Shown in pieces: positions 18,426 to 27,746 of a stretch of DNA of 64,000 nucleotides; the stretch's first letter is position 1; every line of letters starts with the position of its first letter. Under the pieces are notes generated by a model. That model ran no database searches, was not told where the DNA came from, and was given only the letters and a program-made list of their open reading frames with translations. The position numbers and the translations under genes are program-made. The stretch is from the NCBI GenBank assembly GCA_031289145.1, contig JAITQA010000107.1, positions 1 to 64,000 of the forward strand, read 5' to 3'. This DNA comes from Dysgonamonadaceae bacterium. Its GTDB lineage: Bacteria > Bacteroidota > Bacteroidia > Bacteroidales > Azobacteroidaceae.

Positions 18426-20432
18426 CTAAAATTTTTCCTTGTTGATAAGTTCTCCATCTGCGGAATAGTATTTCCAAGTGCCTTTGGGATTTCCTTTTTT
18501 GTATTTCCCGCGAGCAATCAGGTTTCCGTTTTCATCGTATTCTCGGTACTTGCCGTGTCGCTTGCCGTCTTTTATCTCACATTCGCTTTTTAATGCACCT
18601 TCGGAATAGAACTCGCGATGTACTTTTCCTTGGAATTTCTCGGCATAGAAAAGATGCAATTCATCTATTTCGTTCTGTTCTGAAATTATATCATCTTCAT
18701 TATCAATATCTTCATTGTCATCTTTTTCTTCAACAAACGGCTTATAATTAAAAACCAATTGCGTGAACACCTCATGTTCATCACCGATAATCTGAAAGCC
18801 GGAATAAGGGAAAGCAAAAGCAATGGATTTGTATTCCGACAAGTTATTCCATGATTTTGCATTCAGTATCGGCTTGAGCAGCGGAAAGAACTTGACTGTA
18901 TTCAGGTAGGCGAAATAGCTTGACTTTTTCCCCGTTTGGGATAGAATTTGTCTGAAACCCTCCTCTTTACTTAGCACACGTCCTTCCGTGTAGTCTTCAA
19001 TTAAAGAGAGCAGGGAAGCCGGTTTGTTACTAAACACTACATAATCATCTATATATGTATAATATGGTTTTTCAAATTTATCAAACATTTTACCGAAAAA
19101 CAGGGTGAAAAAGCCTTTTAGTTCCAGATAATTAATAGCATAATTTTTATAGGTAACGGTTTTAACCGTAAGTGGAGTACGGCGTTTCACTTTTTTCTCA
19201 ATGAATTTCATTTTTTCTTTGGCAAAATCCACATCTTTGGCACGAATAGCCAGCATCATCTCCGCTTCAAAACCCAATAATCCCGGTTCCAACTCCGAAA
19301 CAGCAAATTCTCCGGACATCCAACTCAAAAAATCATCTTGTAACGAAATATCAAACAGGGATTCTATTTTCTCGTAAGACTTTTTATAAGCGCTGTATAA
19401 ATCATTACTTTCCGAAGAAATCGCTTTTTCAAGTTCTTTAACGAAAGTTGCGGGATTGTCGAAGCCGATATGCGTAAAGAAAGCTGTGCGGTCGGGGAGC
19501 ACACTACCGGCTTTTATCTCCGACTTGCCGGAGCGCAAAAATGCGGCTGCATAAGGGTCAATCGTATCTTTGAGCAAGGTAAAGCCGTTTAATTCCAATT
19601 TATCGGACGATGCATAGAAATTCAGACCGGCGTAAGCCAATGATTGACTGAAGATTGAATTTAGTCCTTTGTTCTGTCCCAAATACATTTCAAGTAAATC
19701 GGGCAAGTAGGCATATTGGATGAATAGCTGGCACAAACCTTTGCCGGAAAGTTTTTGGTCGGCTTCAATATAGAAAGGGTCAAGGCCAATGTTCGGGTTT
19801 TTTCTTTCGCGGATGGAAGCTTCAACTAATTTTGAAGTGTAGGAAGCCACAAAATGATTATCCACAAAAGCCGTATAAAGTATCTCTCGCGTTTCCAGGT
19901 CGCGCAATTCTATAATATCCGTATCCTCAAACTTCCGGTAAGTCACCTTAAAATCCATCAAAGAATATAGCTTATCAATTTGTTCTTTCAGCATATCAAT
20001 CTCGGCAATTTTCTGCAAATCAATTACGAAGAGGAAATCCCAGAAGCCTGTACGGATTTTATGCGCCGAAATCATCAAATCTCTTTTGCCCACTAAAGAC
20101 AGCAATTTTTGGTTAGCCTGCAAGATAGAATCAAGTGTTCCGGCTTTTTGGGCGATTTTTTCCATGGAAGGGCTTTGTTTGAGACATATCCAGGGTTCGC
20201 TGCTGCTGAATTTTTTCCAGTTGTCGATAGCCTGGTTTGTGCGGATAATAAAAATAGCATCTTTTGGAATAAGATAGACTTGTTGCACAGCTCTTCCCGG
20301 AGCCATATAAAAAGAGGCAAACTTATAACTCCCATATCCGGCTACAGCCAGAACCAAACAAATAATGGTTCTTTTAACCCACGTATTGCGCTTTTTCGAC
20401 CTGTTAGGCATGATGTTTGCAGATTCTTCCAT
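18426..20432 (-). CDS. DUF3352-like membrane-anchored protein with MORN-like tail
   Basis: A 668-residue protein of unknown function. A basic N-terminus and one membrane segment (about residues 20-45) anchor a large extracytoplasmic domain resembling DUF3352 proteins (about 50-555). An acidic stretch (EEKDDNEDIDNEDD, about 575-590) leads to three MORN-2-like units of the YSEGALKSE / YDENGNLIARGKYKKGNPKG type (about 610-665), as in YwqK-family proteins. It is transcribed from its own promoter (20464-20495), divergent from nuo. An alternative start at Met8 (20411) gives the same domains. Confidence 0.7.
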   Translation of the reverse strand: MEESANIMPNRSKKRNTWVKRTIICLVLAVAGYGSYKFASFYMAPGRAVQQVYLIPKDAIFIIRTNQAIDNWKKFSSSEPWICLKQSPSMEKIAQKAGTLDSILQANQKLLSLVGKRDLMISAHKIRTGFWDFLFVIDLQKIAEIDMLKEQIDKLYSLMDFKVTYRKFEDTDIIELRDLETREILYTAFVDNHFVASYTSKLVEASIRERKNPNIGLDPFYIEADQKLSGKGLCQLFIQYAYLPDLLEMYLGQNKGLNSIFSQSLAYAGLNFYASSDKLELNGFTLLKDTIDPYAAAFLRSGKSEIKAGSVLPDRTAFFTHIGFDNPATFVKELEKAISSESNDLYSAYKKSYEKIESLFDISLQDDFLSWMSGEFAVSELEPGLLGFEAEMMLAIRAKDVDFAKEKMKFIEKKVKRRTPLTVKTVTYKNYAINYLELKGFFTLFFGKMFDKFEKPYYTYIDDYVVFSNKPASLLSLIEDYTEGRVLSKEEGFRQILSQTGKKSSYFAYLNTVKFFPLLKPILNAKSWNNLSEYKSIAFAFPYSGFQIIGDEHEVFTQLVFNYKPFVEEKDDNEDIDNEDDIISEQNEIDELHLFYAEKFQGKVHREFYSEGALKSECEIKDGKRHGKYREYDENGNLIARGKYKKGNPKGTWKYYSADGELINKEKF

Positions 20433-20463
20433 TTTATAGTAGGATTAATAATGAATACTTGTG

Positions 20464-20495
20464 CAAACATACATGAAAATTTTGAGATTTGCAAA
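20464..20495 (-). promoter_or_regulatory. Promoter of the DUF3352-like gene
   Basis: Minus-strand TTTG (20492-20495) and TATGTTTG (20464-20471) are separated by exactly 20 bases, the ideal Bacteroidota arrangement. Confidence 0.7.
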
Positions 20496-20588
20496 TTGAC
20501 CTGTTGGGCAATTAACAGAAAACTTCGGTTGGAATGCCGAAAAATGTTAAACTGTTTTTTTAAGTTTTTCAATTTATTTCATCATTTC

Positions 20589-20620
20589 TTTGCATAGTTG
20601 GCAAATTGTTTATAATTTTG
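20589..20620 (+). promoter_or_regulatory. nuo operon promoter
   Basis: TTTG (20589-20592), 20 bases, then TAATTTTG (20613-20620) match the -33/-7 consensus. Transcription should begin near 20627, leaving a leader of about 70 bases. Confidence 0.75.
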
Positions 20621-20624
20621 CGCT

Positions 20625-20664
20625 CGAATTTCCCGTTAAATCAAGACTGATTACGGGTAATTCG
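20625..20664 (+). promoter_or_regulatory. Leader hairpin at the nuo transcript 5' end
   Basis: CGAATTTCCCG (20625-20635) pairs with CGGGTAATTCG (20654-20664), 10 of 11 bases. It would form at the extreme 5' end of the message and may stabilise it; it is not followed by a U run. Confidence 0.5.
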
Positions 20665-20698
20665 TTTGTCACGTATTTAATAATATAAAAATGCTCGT

Positions 20699-21052
20699 AT
20701 GAGTAATGCTGCTTTATTTTTAACCGTTCTGATTACGGCTATGTTTATGGTGCTTGCCGCTTTGCTGATTGCGAAATGGCTGGCGCCGACTTCCAATAAT
20801 CCTGCGAAAGGAGAGCCATACGAATGTGGGATTCCCACGCGCGGCCCTTCTTGGGTGCAGTTTAAGGTAGGTTATTACCTGTTCGCCATTCTATATTTAG
20901 TGTTTGATGTGGAAACCGTTTTATTGTTTCCCTGGGCGGTCATCGTAAAGGACTTGGGTATCAACGGATTGATACTCGTTTCGTTCTTCTTCGTCGTTCT
21001 CACCCTCGGACTGGTTTATGCATGGAAGAAAGGAGCCTTGCAATGGAAGTAA
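20699..21052 (+). CDS. nuoA: NADH-quinone oxidoreductase subunit A
   Basis: A 117-residue membrane subunit with three transmembrane helices (about 5-27, 63-83, 90-110). The motif GEPYECGIPTRG, with the conserved Cys loop near residue 42, and YYLFAILYLVFDVETVLLFPWA identify it. It belongs to the proton-pumping membrane arm, at the junction with the quinone site. It is the first gene of the operon, and nuoB overlaps its 3' end by 10 bases. Confidence 0.97.
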   Translation: MSNAALFLTVLITAMFMVLAALLIAKWLAPTSNNPAKGEPYECGIPTRGPSWVQFKVGYYLFAILYLVFDVETVLLFPWAVIVKDLGINGLILVSFFFVVLTLGLVYAWKKGALQWK

Positions 21053-21693
21053 AAGATATTTTTATCCGGAATATGAAAACCGAGGATTTCAATGAAAATG
21101 AATACCTCGAAGAATATTTGAAAGAACTAAGGGCTAACGGCGTCAATATAGCCATCGCGAAATTGGATGAGCTGATTAATTGGGGACGCTCCAATTCGGT
21201 TTGGCCTTTGACTTTCGCCACCAGTTGCTGTGGCATTGAATTTATGTGTCTTGGCGCCGCTCGCTACGATTTTGCCCGCTTTGGATGGGAAGTAACCCGC
21301 AACAGTCCCCGTCAGGCCGATGTGGTTTTCTGCTGCGGTACAATCGTTCACAAAATGGCGCCGGTACTGAAACGGCTTTACGACCAGATGGCCGAGCCTA
21401 AATATGTAATGGCTTTCGGAAGTTGCGCCATAGGAGGAGGCCCGTTTAAGAAATCCTATCATACGGTAATGGGCGTCGATCAGATTATTCCGGTCGACGT
21501 CTATGTGCCCGGATGTCCTCCCAGACCGGATGCGATGATATACGGCATGATGCAATTGGCGCGGAAAATCAAACTACAGGAATTTTTCAGTTTGTCGGAA
21601 CGCGATGTAGCCGACCGGGCGCATCGAATGGAGGCCGTTGCAATCGGCGCCTCTGAGAACTCCCAAACAGAAGAGAAAGGAGGCGAGCAATGA
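21043..21693 (+). CDS. nuoB: NADH-quinone oxidoreductase subunit B
   Basis: A 216-residue peripheral subunit carrying cluster N2, the last iron-sulfur centre before quinone. Cluster ligands are seen in TSCCGIEFMCLGA, GSCAIGGGPF and VPGCPPRPD. I take the ATG at 21043 because AAGGAG lies at 21029-21034 with correct spacing; the longer reading from 21022 adds seven residues inside nuoA. It overlaps nuoA by 10 bases and nuoCD by 4 (ATGA). A C-terminal extension past residue 180 is not part of the core fold. Confidence 0.96.
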   Translation: MEVKDIFIRNMKTEDFNENEYLEEYLKELRANGVNIAIAKLDELINWGRSNSVWPLTFATSCCGIEFMCLGAARYDFARFGWEVTRNSPRQADVVFCCGTIVHKMAPVLKRLYDQMAEPKYVMAFGSCAIGGGPFKKSYHTVMGVDQIIPVDVYVPGCPPRPDAMIYGMMQLARKIKLQEFFSLSERDVADRAHRMEAVAIGASENSQTEEKGGEQ

Positions 21694-23324
21694 CAACCCT
21701 TATCAGTGACCTCTTTACCCGCTTTCCTTATGCGAGTTTCGAATCGAAAGGAAACGAATACAGCCTTACGGTTCCCCCTGAAAAATTGTATGAAACCGCT
21801 TCTATACTGAAAAAAAACGAGCTCGTTTCTTTCGATTTCTTGTGTGATATTATCGGAATGGACTACGGCGATAGCCTGGGCCTTATCTACCGTTTGAATG
21901 CTTCGGCTTATCCTGCTTATACGCTGGCGCTCAAAACAAGTACCGGAGAACGGGAAAATCCGCGTATCGACTCGGTTATCGACTTGTGGGACTCGGCCGA
22001 CTTGTACGAGCGGGAAGCCCATGATTTCCTGGGAATCGTTTTCACCGGCAATCCCGATATGCGCCGCTTGTTCTTGCGCCAGGATTGGAAAGGTTATCCT
22101 TTGCGGAAAGATTACGACGCCAGCCCGGAGGCTAATCCCATTCCGCTGGAAAACGAGAAGATAGAAGATATGGAGACCTTGCCGGTCATCGACTTAAATT
22201 CCGATCGCAAAATCGAACCGGAAAAACTGTTCGAAGCTGGTGAATACGTTGTAAATTTTGGACCTCAACATCCTGCTACTCACGGAGTACTCCACTTACG
22301 GGTCGCTTTGGACGGTGAGATTATTACGAAAATAGATCCGAATTTCGGTTATATCCACCGGGGAATAGAAAAGATGTGCGAAGCCTATACTTATCCGCAG
22401 ATGCTCCATCTGACCGACCGGATGGACTATGTTTCCGGCCCGATCAACCGCCATGGTCTGTGCTTAGCCATCGAAAAAGGATTGGAATTGGAAGTTCCCG
22501 AAAGAGCGCAATACATACGTACCATTATTGACGAATTATCACGTATCGCTTCCCACTTGTTGGGTTGGGGCTGTATGGCCATGGATATGGGTTCGATTAC
22601 GGCTTTTGTGTACGGAATGCGCGACCGGGAAAAAATTATGGATATCATTGAAGAAACTTGTGGAGGCCGTTTGATGGCCAACTACAATGTGATTGGAGGC
22701 GTCATGGCCGATATCCATCCTGATTTTCAGAAAAAAGTCAAAGATTTTATTCCTTATATGCGGAAAATGCTGAAAGAGCACCATTTGTTGTTCACCGGCA
22801 ATCCGATAGCCCGCGGACGCATGGACGGGGTAGGTTATCTGAGCAAAGAAAAAGCCATTTCTCTGGGAGCGACAGGCCCAACCGGACGCGCTTCGGGTTG
22901 GCGCAATGACATCCGCAAGATTGAACCGTATGCGGCTTATGGCAAGGTCGCGTTTGACGAAATGCTCCGCGAAGACGGAATGACTTTCGACCGTTACATC
23001 ATCCGTTTGGACGAAATCAAAGAATCCCTGCATATTATCGAACAATTGATCGATACTATTCCGGAAGGCGCTTACGCCGCCAAGACAAAGGCGATTATCA
23101 GAGTGCCGGAAGGCGAATACTTCTCAAGGGTCGAAAACGCCCGCGGAGAATTTGGCGTTTATATCAACAGCCGTGGCGACAAATATCCCTACCGGGTTAA
23201 GTTCCGTTCGCCGTCAATGACTTTGGTGAATACCCTGAAAGCGATTGCCGTCGGAACCAAAGTGGCCGACCTGATCATGCTCGGAGGCTCGTTAGATTAT
23301 GTTGTACCTTGTATCGATAGATAA
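21690..23324 (+). CDS. nuoCD: NADH-quinone oxidoreductase fused subunit C/D
   Basis: A 544-residue fusion. Residues about 1-150 are the NuoC (30 kDa) domain, with DSADLYEREAHDFLGI and FLRQDWKGYPLRKDY. After a linker, residues about 185-544 are the NuoD (49 kDa) domain beginning VVNFGPQHPATHGVL, whose His residues face the quinone pocket, and ending in the ML(G)GSLDYVVPCIDR signature. Fusion of C and D is common in Bacteroidota and enterobacteria. It is coupled to nuoB by an ATGA overlap, with AAGGAGG 7 bases before the start. Confidence 0.96.
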   Translation: MTTLISDLFTRFPYASFESKGNEYSLTVPPEKLYETASILKKNELVSFDFLCDIIGMDYGDSLGLIYRLNASAYPAYTLALKTSTGERENPRIDSVIDLWDSADLYEREAHDFLGIVFTGNPDMRRLFLRQDWKGYPLRKDYDASPEANPIPLENEKIEDMETLPVIDLNSDRKIEPEKLFEAGEYVVNFGPQHPATHGVLHLRVALDGEIITKIDPNFGYIHRGIEKMCEAYTYPQMLHLTDRMDYVSGPINRHGLCLAIEKGLELEVPERAQYIRTIIDELSRIASHLLGWGCMAMDMGSITAFVYGMRDREKIMDIIEETCGGRLMANYNVIGGVMADIHPDFQKKVKDFIPYMRKMLKEHHLLFTGNPIARGRMDGVGYLSKEKAISLGATGPTGRASGWRNDIRKIEPYAAYGKVAFDEMLREDGMTFDRYIIRLDEIKESLHIIEQLIDTIPEGAYAAKTKAIIRVPEGEYFSRVENARGEFGVYINSRGDKYPYRVKFRSPSMTLVNTLKAIAVGTKVADLIMLGGSLDYVVPCIDR

Positions 23325-23338
23325 AGTAATATAAATTT

Positions 23339-24403
23339 ATGTTTCAATTTAGTGTAGTAAACCAATGGATAGATGAATTTCTTCGTACTTACCTGAGCGA
23401 AGGATGGACGCTATTGGTAGAGTTTGTGCTGGTAGCTTTACTTGTGCTGACTGCGTACGCCGTACTGGCCTTGCTGCTGATTTATATAGAAAGAAAAATC
23501 TGCGCTTTCTTCCAGTGCCGCATCGGGCCGAATCGGGTAGGGCCTTTCGGAATCCTGCAAAGTGTTGCCGACATGATTAAAATTCTGCTGAAGGAAATCA
23601 TCCGGATCAACAAAGTAGATCCGTTTTTGTTTCGTTTGGCCTGTTTTTTAGTAATAATCGCCTCGCTCTGTACCTTCGGAGCGCTTCCGTTCGACGGAGG
23701 TCTGCATGCTATCGATTTCAATATCGGTGTGTTTTATCTATTGGCAGTCTCGTCTCTGGGTGTTGTAGGCATCTTGCTGGCCGGATGGTCGAGTAACAAT
23801 AAATATACCATGATCGGCGCTATGCGTTCGGGCGCACAGTTAATCAGTTACGAATTATCTTGCGGCTTGTCACTCTTGTCGATTGTGATTTTATCGGGAA
23901 CCATGCAGTTGTCTCAGATTGTGGAACAACAGTCGGATCTGTGGTTTATTTTCAAAGGGCATGTTCCGGCATTTATCGCTTTCGTTATTTATTTGATAGC
24001 CGGTCATGCCGAAACGAATCGCGGGCCTTTCGATTTACCTGAAGCCGAATCTGAGTTGACGGCCGGTTACCATACGGAATATTCCGGTATACAGTTCGGT
24101 TTCTTTTATCTGGCCGAATACCTGAACATGTTTATCATTGCAGCCATTGCGGCAACCATGTTTCTGGGAGGCTGGATGCCGCTCCATATTCCTGGCTGGG
24201 ACCGTATTAACGAGATAATGGATTACATTCCACCGGTGATATGGTTTTTCGGTAAAACGTTCTTCTGTGTTTTCATGGCGCTATGGGTACGCTGGGCGTT
24301 TCCCCGTTTGCGCATTGACCAGTTGTTGGCGCTCGAATGGAAAATTTTATTGCCGATAGGTTTGATTAATATCCTGTTAATGACACTTCTGGTAATATTA
24401 TAA
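23339..24403 (+). CDS. nuoH: NADH-quinone oxidoreductase subunit H
   Basis: A 354-residue membrane subunit with about eight helices that forms the quinone entry channel with NuoB and Nuo[22 protein letters not shown] (around residues 50-70) and the acidic loop [17 protein letters not shown] (about 224-240) are the family signatures. It lies 14 bp after nuoCD and 3 bp before nuoI. Confidence 0.97.
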   Translation: MFQFSVVNQWIDEFLRTYLSEGWTLLVEFVLVALLVLTAYAVLALLLIYIERKICAFFQCRIGPNRVGPFGILQSVADMIKILLKEIIRINKVDPFLFRLACFLVIIASLCTFGALPFDGGLHAIDFNIGVFYLLAVSSLGVVGILLAGWSSNNKYTMIGAMRSGAQLISYELSCGLSLLSIVILSGTMQLSQIVEQQSDLWFIFKGHVPAFIAFVIYLIAGHAETNRGPFDLPEAESELTAGYHTEYSGIQFGFFYLAEYLNMFIIAAIAATMFLGGWMPLHIPGWDRINEIMDYIPPVIWFFGKTFFCVFMALWVRWAFPRLRIDQLLALEWKILLPIGLINILLMTLLVIL

Positions 24404-24406
24404 GGT

Positions 24407-24883
24407 ATGAAGATGATAAATTATATAAAAAATATATTTTTGGGAATATGGCATTTGCTGCAAGGCATGTATATCGCCATGTTGAACTTTATTCGTCCGA
24501 AAGTGACGGAACAATATCCCGAAAATCGGGGGAAAGTATCTCCGCATGAACGGTTCAGAGGTCAGTTGATTATGCCTCATAATGAGCAGAATCAACATAA
24601 ATGTACAGCTTGCAAGATCTGCGAGATGAATTGTCCGAACGGTACGATCCGGGTTGTCACAAAAATGGAAACCGATCCGGAGACCGGCAAGGAGAAGAAA
24701 GTATTGGACAGGTACATGTACGATATCGGCAGTTGTATCTTCTGTGCTTTGTGTACGGAATCTTGTCCGTCGGATGCTATCGACTGGACAACGAACTTTG
24801 AGCACGGCTTATTTACAAAATCCAAACTGGTTCAACGGCTGAACCGGGAAGGTTCATCGTTAATGAAAAAAATAAGAGAATGA
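24407..24883 (+). CDS. nuoI: NADH-quinone oxidoreductase subunit I
   Basis: A 158-residue ferredoxin-like subunit that carries two 4Fe-4S clusters (N6a, N6b) and passes electrons toward NuoB. Both ligand sets are intact: CTACKICEMNCP (about 65-76) and CIFCALCTESCPSDAI (about 104-119). In the absence of NuoE/F/G its outward face must accept electrons from another donor. An imperfect inverted repeat of the interspersed type follows in the gap to nuoJ. Confidence 0.95.
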   Translation: MKMINYIKNIFLGIWHLLQGMYIAMLNFIRPKVTEQYPENRGKVSPHERFRGQLIMPHNEQNQHKCTACKICEMNCPNGTIRVVTKMETDPETGKEKKVLDRYMYDIGSCIFCALCTESCPSDAIDWTTNFEHGLFTKSKLVQRLNREGSSLMKKIRE

Positions 24884-24946
24884 TGTGCTGATGTGCTAAT
24901 ATGCCAATACGATAATTATCAGCACATCAACACATCGGCACATTAA
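24884..24946. repeat. REP-like inverted repeat between nuoI and nuoJ
   Basis: Units of the form ATGTGCTGATGTGCTAAT read on one side, and their reverse complement CAGCACATCAACACATCGGC on the other, form an imperfect hairpin with arms of about 24 bases. Such GTGCTGAT-type repeats look interspersed rather than coding. It may protect upstream mRNA or modulate downstream expression. Confidence 0.6.
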
Positions 24947-24957
24947 ATATAAAATTT

Positions 24958-25482
24958 ATGAGTCCAATAATTAACTTAATCTTGTTTTCCTGCCTGGCGG
25001 TGGCGATGGTTTTGCTGTCCGTACTGGCGATTACGACCGGGAGTTTGTTGCGGTCGGCTACTTATCTGCTTTTGGTACTGATATGTACAGCAGGTTTGTA
25101 TCTGTTTTTGAATTATCACTTTCTGGCAGCCGTTCAGATTTCGGTTTATGCCGGAGGCGTTCTGATACTGTTTATTTTTGCCATTTTTCTTACTTCTCAA
25201 AAAGGGGAAATATTGCAAACGCATGAAACGAAGAAGTATATCTACGGCGCTTTGGTTTTCGTAGCCGGAATAGCCATAACTGCTTTTGCTTTTATAAAGC
25301 ACGGGTTTCTCTATTCACCGGACAACACGACAATGCTCGGCGATCAGGAGATAAATATGAAAGTAATCGGTCAGACCCTGATGGGGACGGAAAAATATCA
25401 ATACCTTCTTCCGTTTGAAGTATTGAGTGTTCTGTTGTTGGCTTGTATTATCGGGGGTATATTAATAGCAAGAAAACGTTAA
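24958..25482 (+). CDS. nuoJ: NADH-quinone oxidoreductase subunit J
   Basis: A 174-residue membrane subunit with five hydrophobic helices (about 5-25, 28-48, 55-75, 90-110 and 145-165). The third has YAGGVLILFIFAIFLTS, the pi-bulge helix typical of NuoJ. It is part of the membrane arm that links the quinone site to the antiporter-like subunits. The 74-bp gap before it holds a REP-like hairpin. Confidence 0.93.
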   Translation: MSPIINLILFSCLAVAMVLLSVLAITTGSLLRSATYLLLVLICTAGLYLFLNYHFLAAVQISVYAGGVLILFIFAIFLTSQKGEILQTHETKKYIYGALVFVAGIAITAFAFIKHGFLYSPDNTTMLGDQEINMKVIGQTLMGTEKYQYLLPFEVLSVLLLACIIGGILIARKR

Positions 25483-25507
25483 ACGTCACAGGTAGAAAAA
25501 AAGATAT

Positions 25508-25816
25508 ATGATACGAATGGAGTATTACTTAATAATCAGCAGCTTGATGTTCTTTATCGGAATCTTCGGATTTATCGTGCGAAAGAACATGATCGCTATC
25601 CTGATTTCATTGGAATTGATTCTGAATGCAGTGGAAATCAATTTCGCAGTGTTCAACCGTTACCTTTATCCGGAACAGCTGGACGGAATGTTTTTCACCC
25701 TGTTCGGGATTGCGATAACGGCGGCAGAAACAGCTGTTGCCTTGGCTATTATAATCAATGCCTATCGCAGCATCGGTAATATTGATGTTAACAATATGAA
25801 TAAAATGAAAGGCTAA
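25508..25816 (+). CDS. nuoK: NADH-quinone oxidoreductase subunit K
   Basis: A 102-residue protein with three transmembrane helices, the normal NuoK size. The conserved Glu in LISLELILNAVEINF and a second Glu in TAAETAVALAIIIN lie in helices 2 and 3 and serve the proton path. The start could also be Met4 (25517), which gives MEYYLIISS and is the more usual beginning. nuoL starts 4 bp later. Confidence 0.95.
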   Translation: MIRMEYYLIISSLMFFIGIFGFIVRKNMIAILISLELILNAVEINFAVFNRYLYPEQLDGMFFTLFGIAITAAETAVALAIIINAYRSIGNIDVNNMNKMKG

Positions 25817-25820
25817 TAAT

Positions 25821-27734
25821 ATGGGATACAGTTTATTTATTATAGTTGCGCCTTTTGTCCTCTTTTTAGTATTGGGATTATTGGGCATGAAAATGAAACC
25901 CTCGGTTGCGGGAATTATCGGAACGCTGGGAATGGCGCTGTGTACGGTGCTTGCCTATACGGTTGCCTTTCAATATTTTTCCCAAGCCGGTAAGATAGGA
26001 GAAACCTGGACGGAAGTTATTCCGTTCAATTTCGAATGGCTTCGTTTTACCGAGAATCTGCATATTGATTTGGGAATCCTGTTAGACCCGATTTCAGTGA
26101 TGATGCTCGTTGTTATCACAACAGTTTCACTGATGGTTCACATCTACAGCCTGGGTTACATGAAAGGAGAAACCGGATTTCAGCGGTACTACGCCTTGTT
26201 GTCCTTGTTTAGTTTTTCGATGTTGGGATTGGTTGTAGCCACCAATATTTTCCAGATGTATATTTTCTGGGAATTGGTTGGCGTGAGTTCCTACTCCCTG
26301 ATTGGATTTTATTACACGAAACCTTCGGCGGTATCCGCTTCCAAGAAAGCTTTCATTGTTACCCGTTTCGCCGACCTGGGCTTTTTAATCGGAATTTTGA
26401 TTTTATCCTATTATACAAAAACATTTGATTTTGGATTGTTGACAGCCCATCACGCCCAATTGGTAACGACTTCGTTTGCCGGAGGCACGTTTTTGGGATT
26501 ATCGATTGCGACTTGGGCTTTGGCATTGATATTTATGGGAGGCGCCGGAAAGTCGGCCATGTTCCCGCTGCATATCTGGTTGCCCGACGCTATGGAAGGC
26601 CCAACGCCTGTTTCGGCGTTGATTCATGCCGCCACGATGGTGGTTGCCGGTGTATTTTTGGTAGCCCGTTTATTCCCGGTTTATTTCTTTGCCGCTCCGG
26701 AAGTATTGGAAATGATTGCCTACATCGGCGCATTTACGGCATTGTTTGCAGCGATTATCGCCATTACGCAGACCGATATAAAAAGAGTTTTGGCGTTTTC
26801 GACCATCTCTCAAATCGCCTATATGATGGTTGCTTTGGGTGTTTCGGAATACGGCGGACACGACGGTTTGGGTTATATGGCTTCCATGTTTCACCTGTTT
26901 ACGCACGCTTTCTTCAAGGCTTTGCTCTTCCTTGGAGCCGGTTCGGTGATTCATGCGGTTCACAGCAACGAAATGGACAAGATGGGTAACTTGTGGAAGT
27001 ACATGCCCATTACGCATATCACCTTTGCAATTGCTTGTTTGGCGATTGCCGGTATCCCGCCGTTCTCGGGATTTTTCAGTAAGGACGAAATTTTGGCAGC
27101 CGCTTTCCACCACCATCCGGTCGTTTTCTGGACTTTGTGGGTCGTTGCCGGATTAACCGCATTTTATATGTTCCGCTTGTTTTACCGGATTTTCTGGAAT
27201 GGAGAAAAGAAATACGATGAACATCACAAACCGCACGAATCGCCCTTGACGATGGCTGTTCCTTTGATTATACTGGCTGTCTTTTCCGTCTTTTCGGGAT
27301 TGATTCCGTTTGCCGATTTTATCAGCAGCGATTTTGCGCCGTTCCACACGCATATCAACTGGTTGGTAGCCGGATTGAGCGTTGGAGTAGCCGTGGTTGG
27401 TATTGGGGTGGCAACGGTTTTGTATGGGAAATCAAGCGACAAACCGGCCGAACTTGCCCGGCAGATGGGCGGGTTTTACAAAGCCGCTCTTCACAAGTTT
27501 TATCTGGATGAAGTCTGGATGTGGTTTACGCAAACCGTCATTTTCCGGTATATTTGCGAGCCGATTAAATGGTTCGACCGTCATATCATCGACGGCAGCA
27601 TGAACGGATTGGCTTGGATTACGCATAAAACTTCTGGTTCGGTTAAAGGCTTACAATCGGGTCAGGTACAGTTTTACGCTTGGGTATTTATTTTCGGTTC
27701 GTTGCTGATAGCGGCCTTGGTATTATTCTTGTAA
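25821..27734 (+). CDS. nuoL: NADH-quinone oxidoreductase subunit L
   Basis: A 637-residue antiporter-like proton-pumping subunit with about 16 helices and the long C-terminal lateral helix region. Signatures include FWELVGVSSYSLIGFYY with its key Glu, GKSAMFPLHIWLPDAMEGPTPVSALIHAATMV and TQTDIKRVLAFSTISQIAYMM with its Lys/Asp pair. It is intact and normal in length. Unexpectedly, an unrelated membrane protein gene follows 12 bp later, before nuoM. Confidence 0.97.
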   Translation: MGYSLFIIVAPFVLFLVLGLLGMKMKPSVAGIIGTLGMALCTVLAYTVAFQYFSQAGKIGETWTEVIPFNFEWLRFTENLHIDLGILLDPISVMMLVVITTVSLMVHIYSLGYMKGETGFQRYYALLSLFSFSMLGLVVATNIFQMYIFWELVGVSSYSLIGFYYTKPSAVSASKKAFIVTRFADLGFLIGILILSYYTKTFDFGLLTAHHAQLVTTSFAGGTFLGLSIATWALALIFMGGAGKSAMFPLHIWLPDAMEGPTPVSALIHAATMVVAGVFLVARLFPVYFFAAPEVLEMIAYIGAFTALFAAIIAITQTDIKRVLAFSTISQIAYMMVALGVSEYGGHDGLGYMASMFHLFTHAFFKALLFLGAGSVIHAVHSNEMDKMGNLWKYMPITHITFAIACLAIAGIPPFSGFFSKDEILAAAFHHHPVVFWTLWVVAGLTAFYMFRLFYRIFWNGEKKYDEHHKPHESPLTMAVPLIILAVFSVFSGLIPFADFISSDFAPFHTHINWLVAGLSVGVAVVGIGVATVLYGKSSDKPAELARQMGGFYKAALHKFYLDEVWMWFTQTVIFRYICEPIKWFDRHIIDGSMNGLAWITHKTSGSVKGLQSGQVQFYAWVFIFGSLLIAALVLFL

Positions 27735-27746
27735 TGTAAAAATAGT

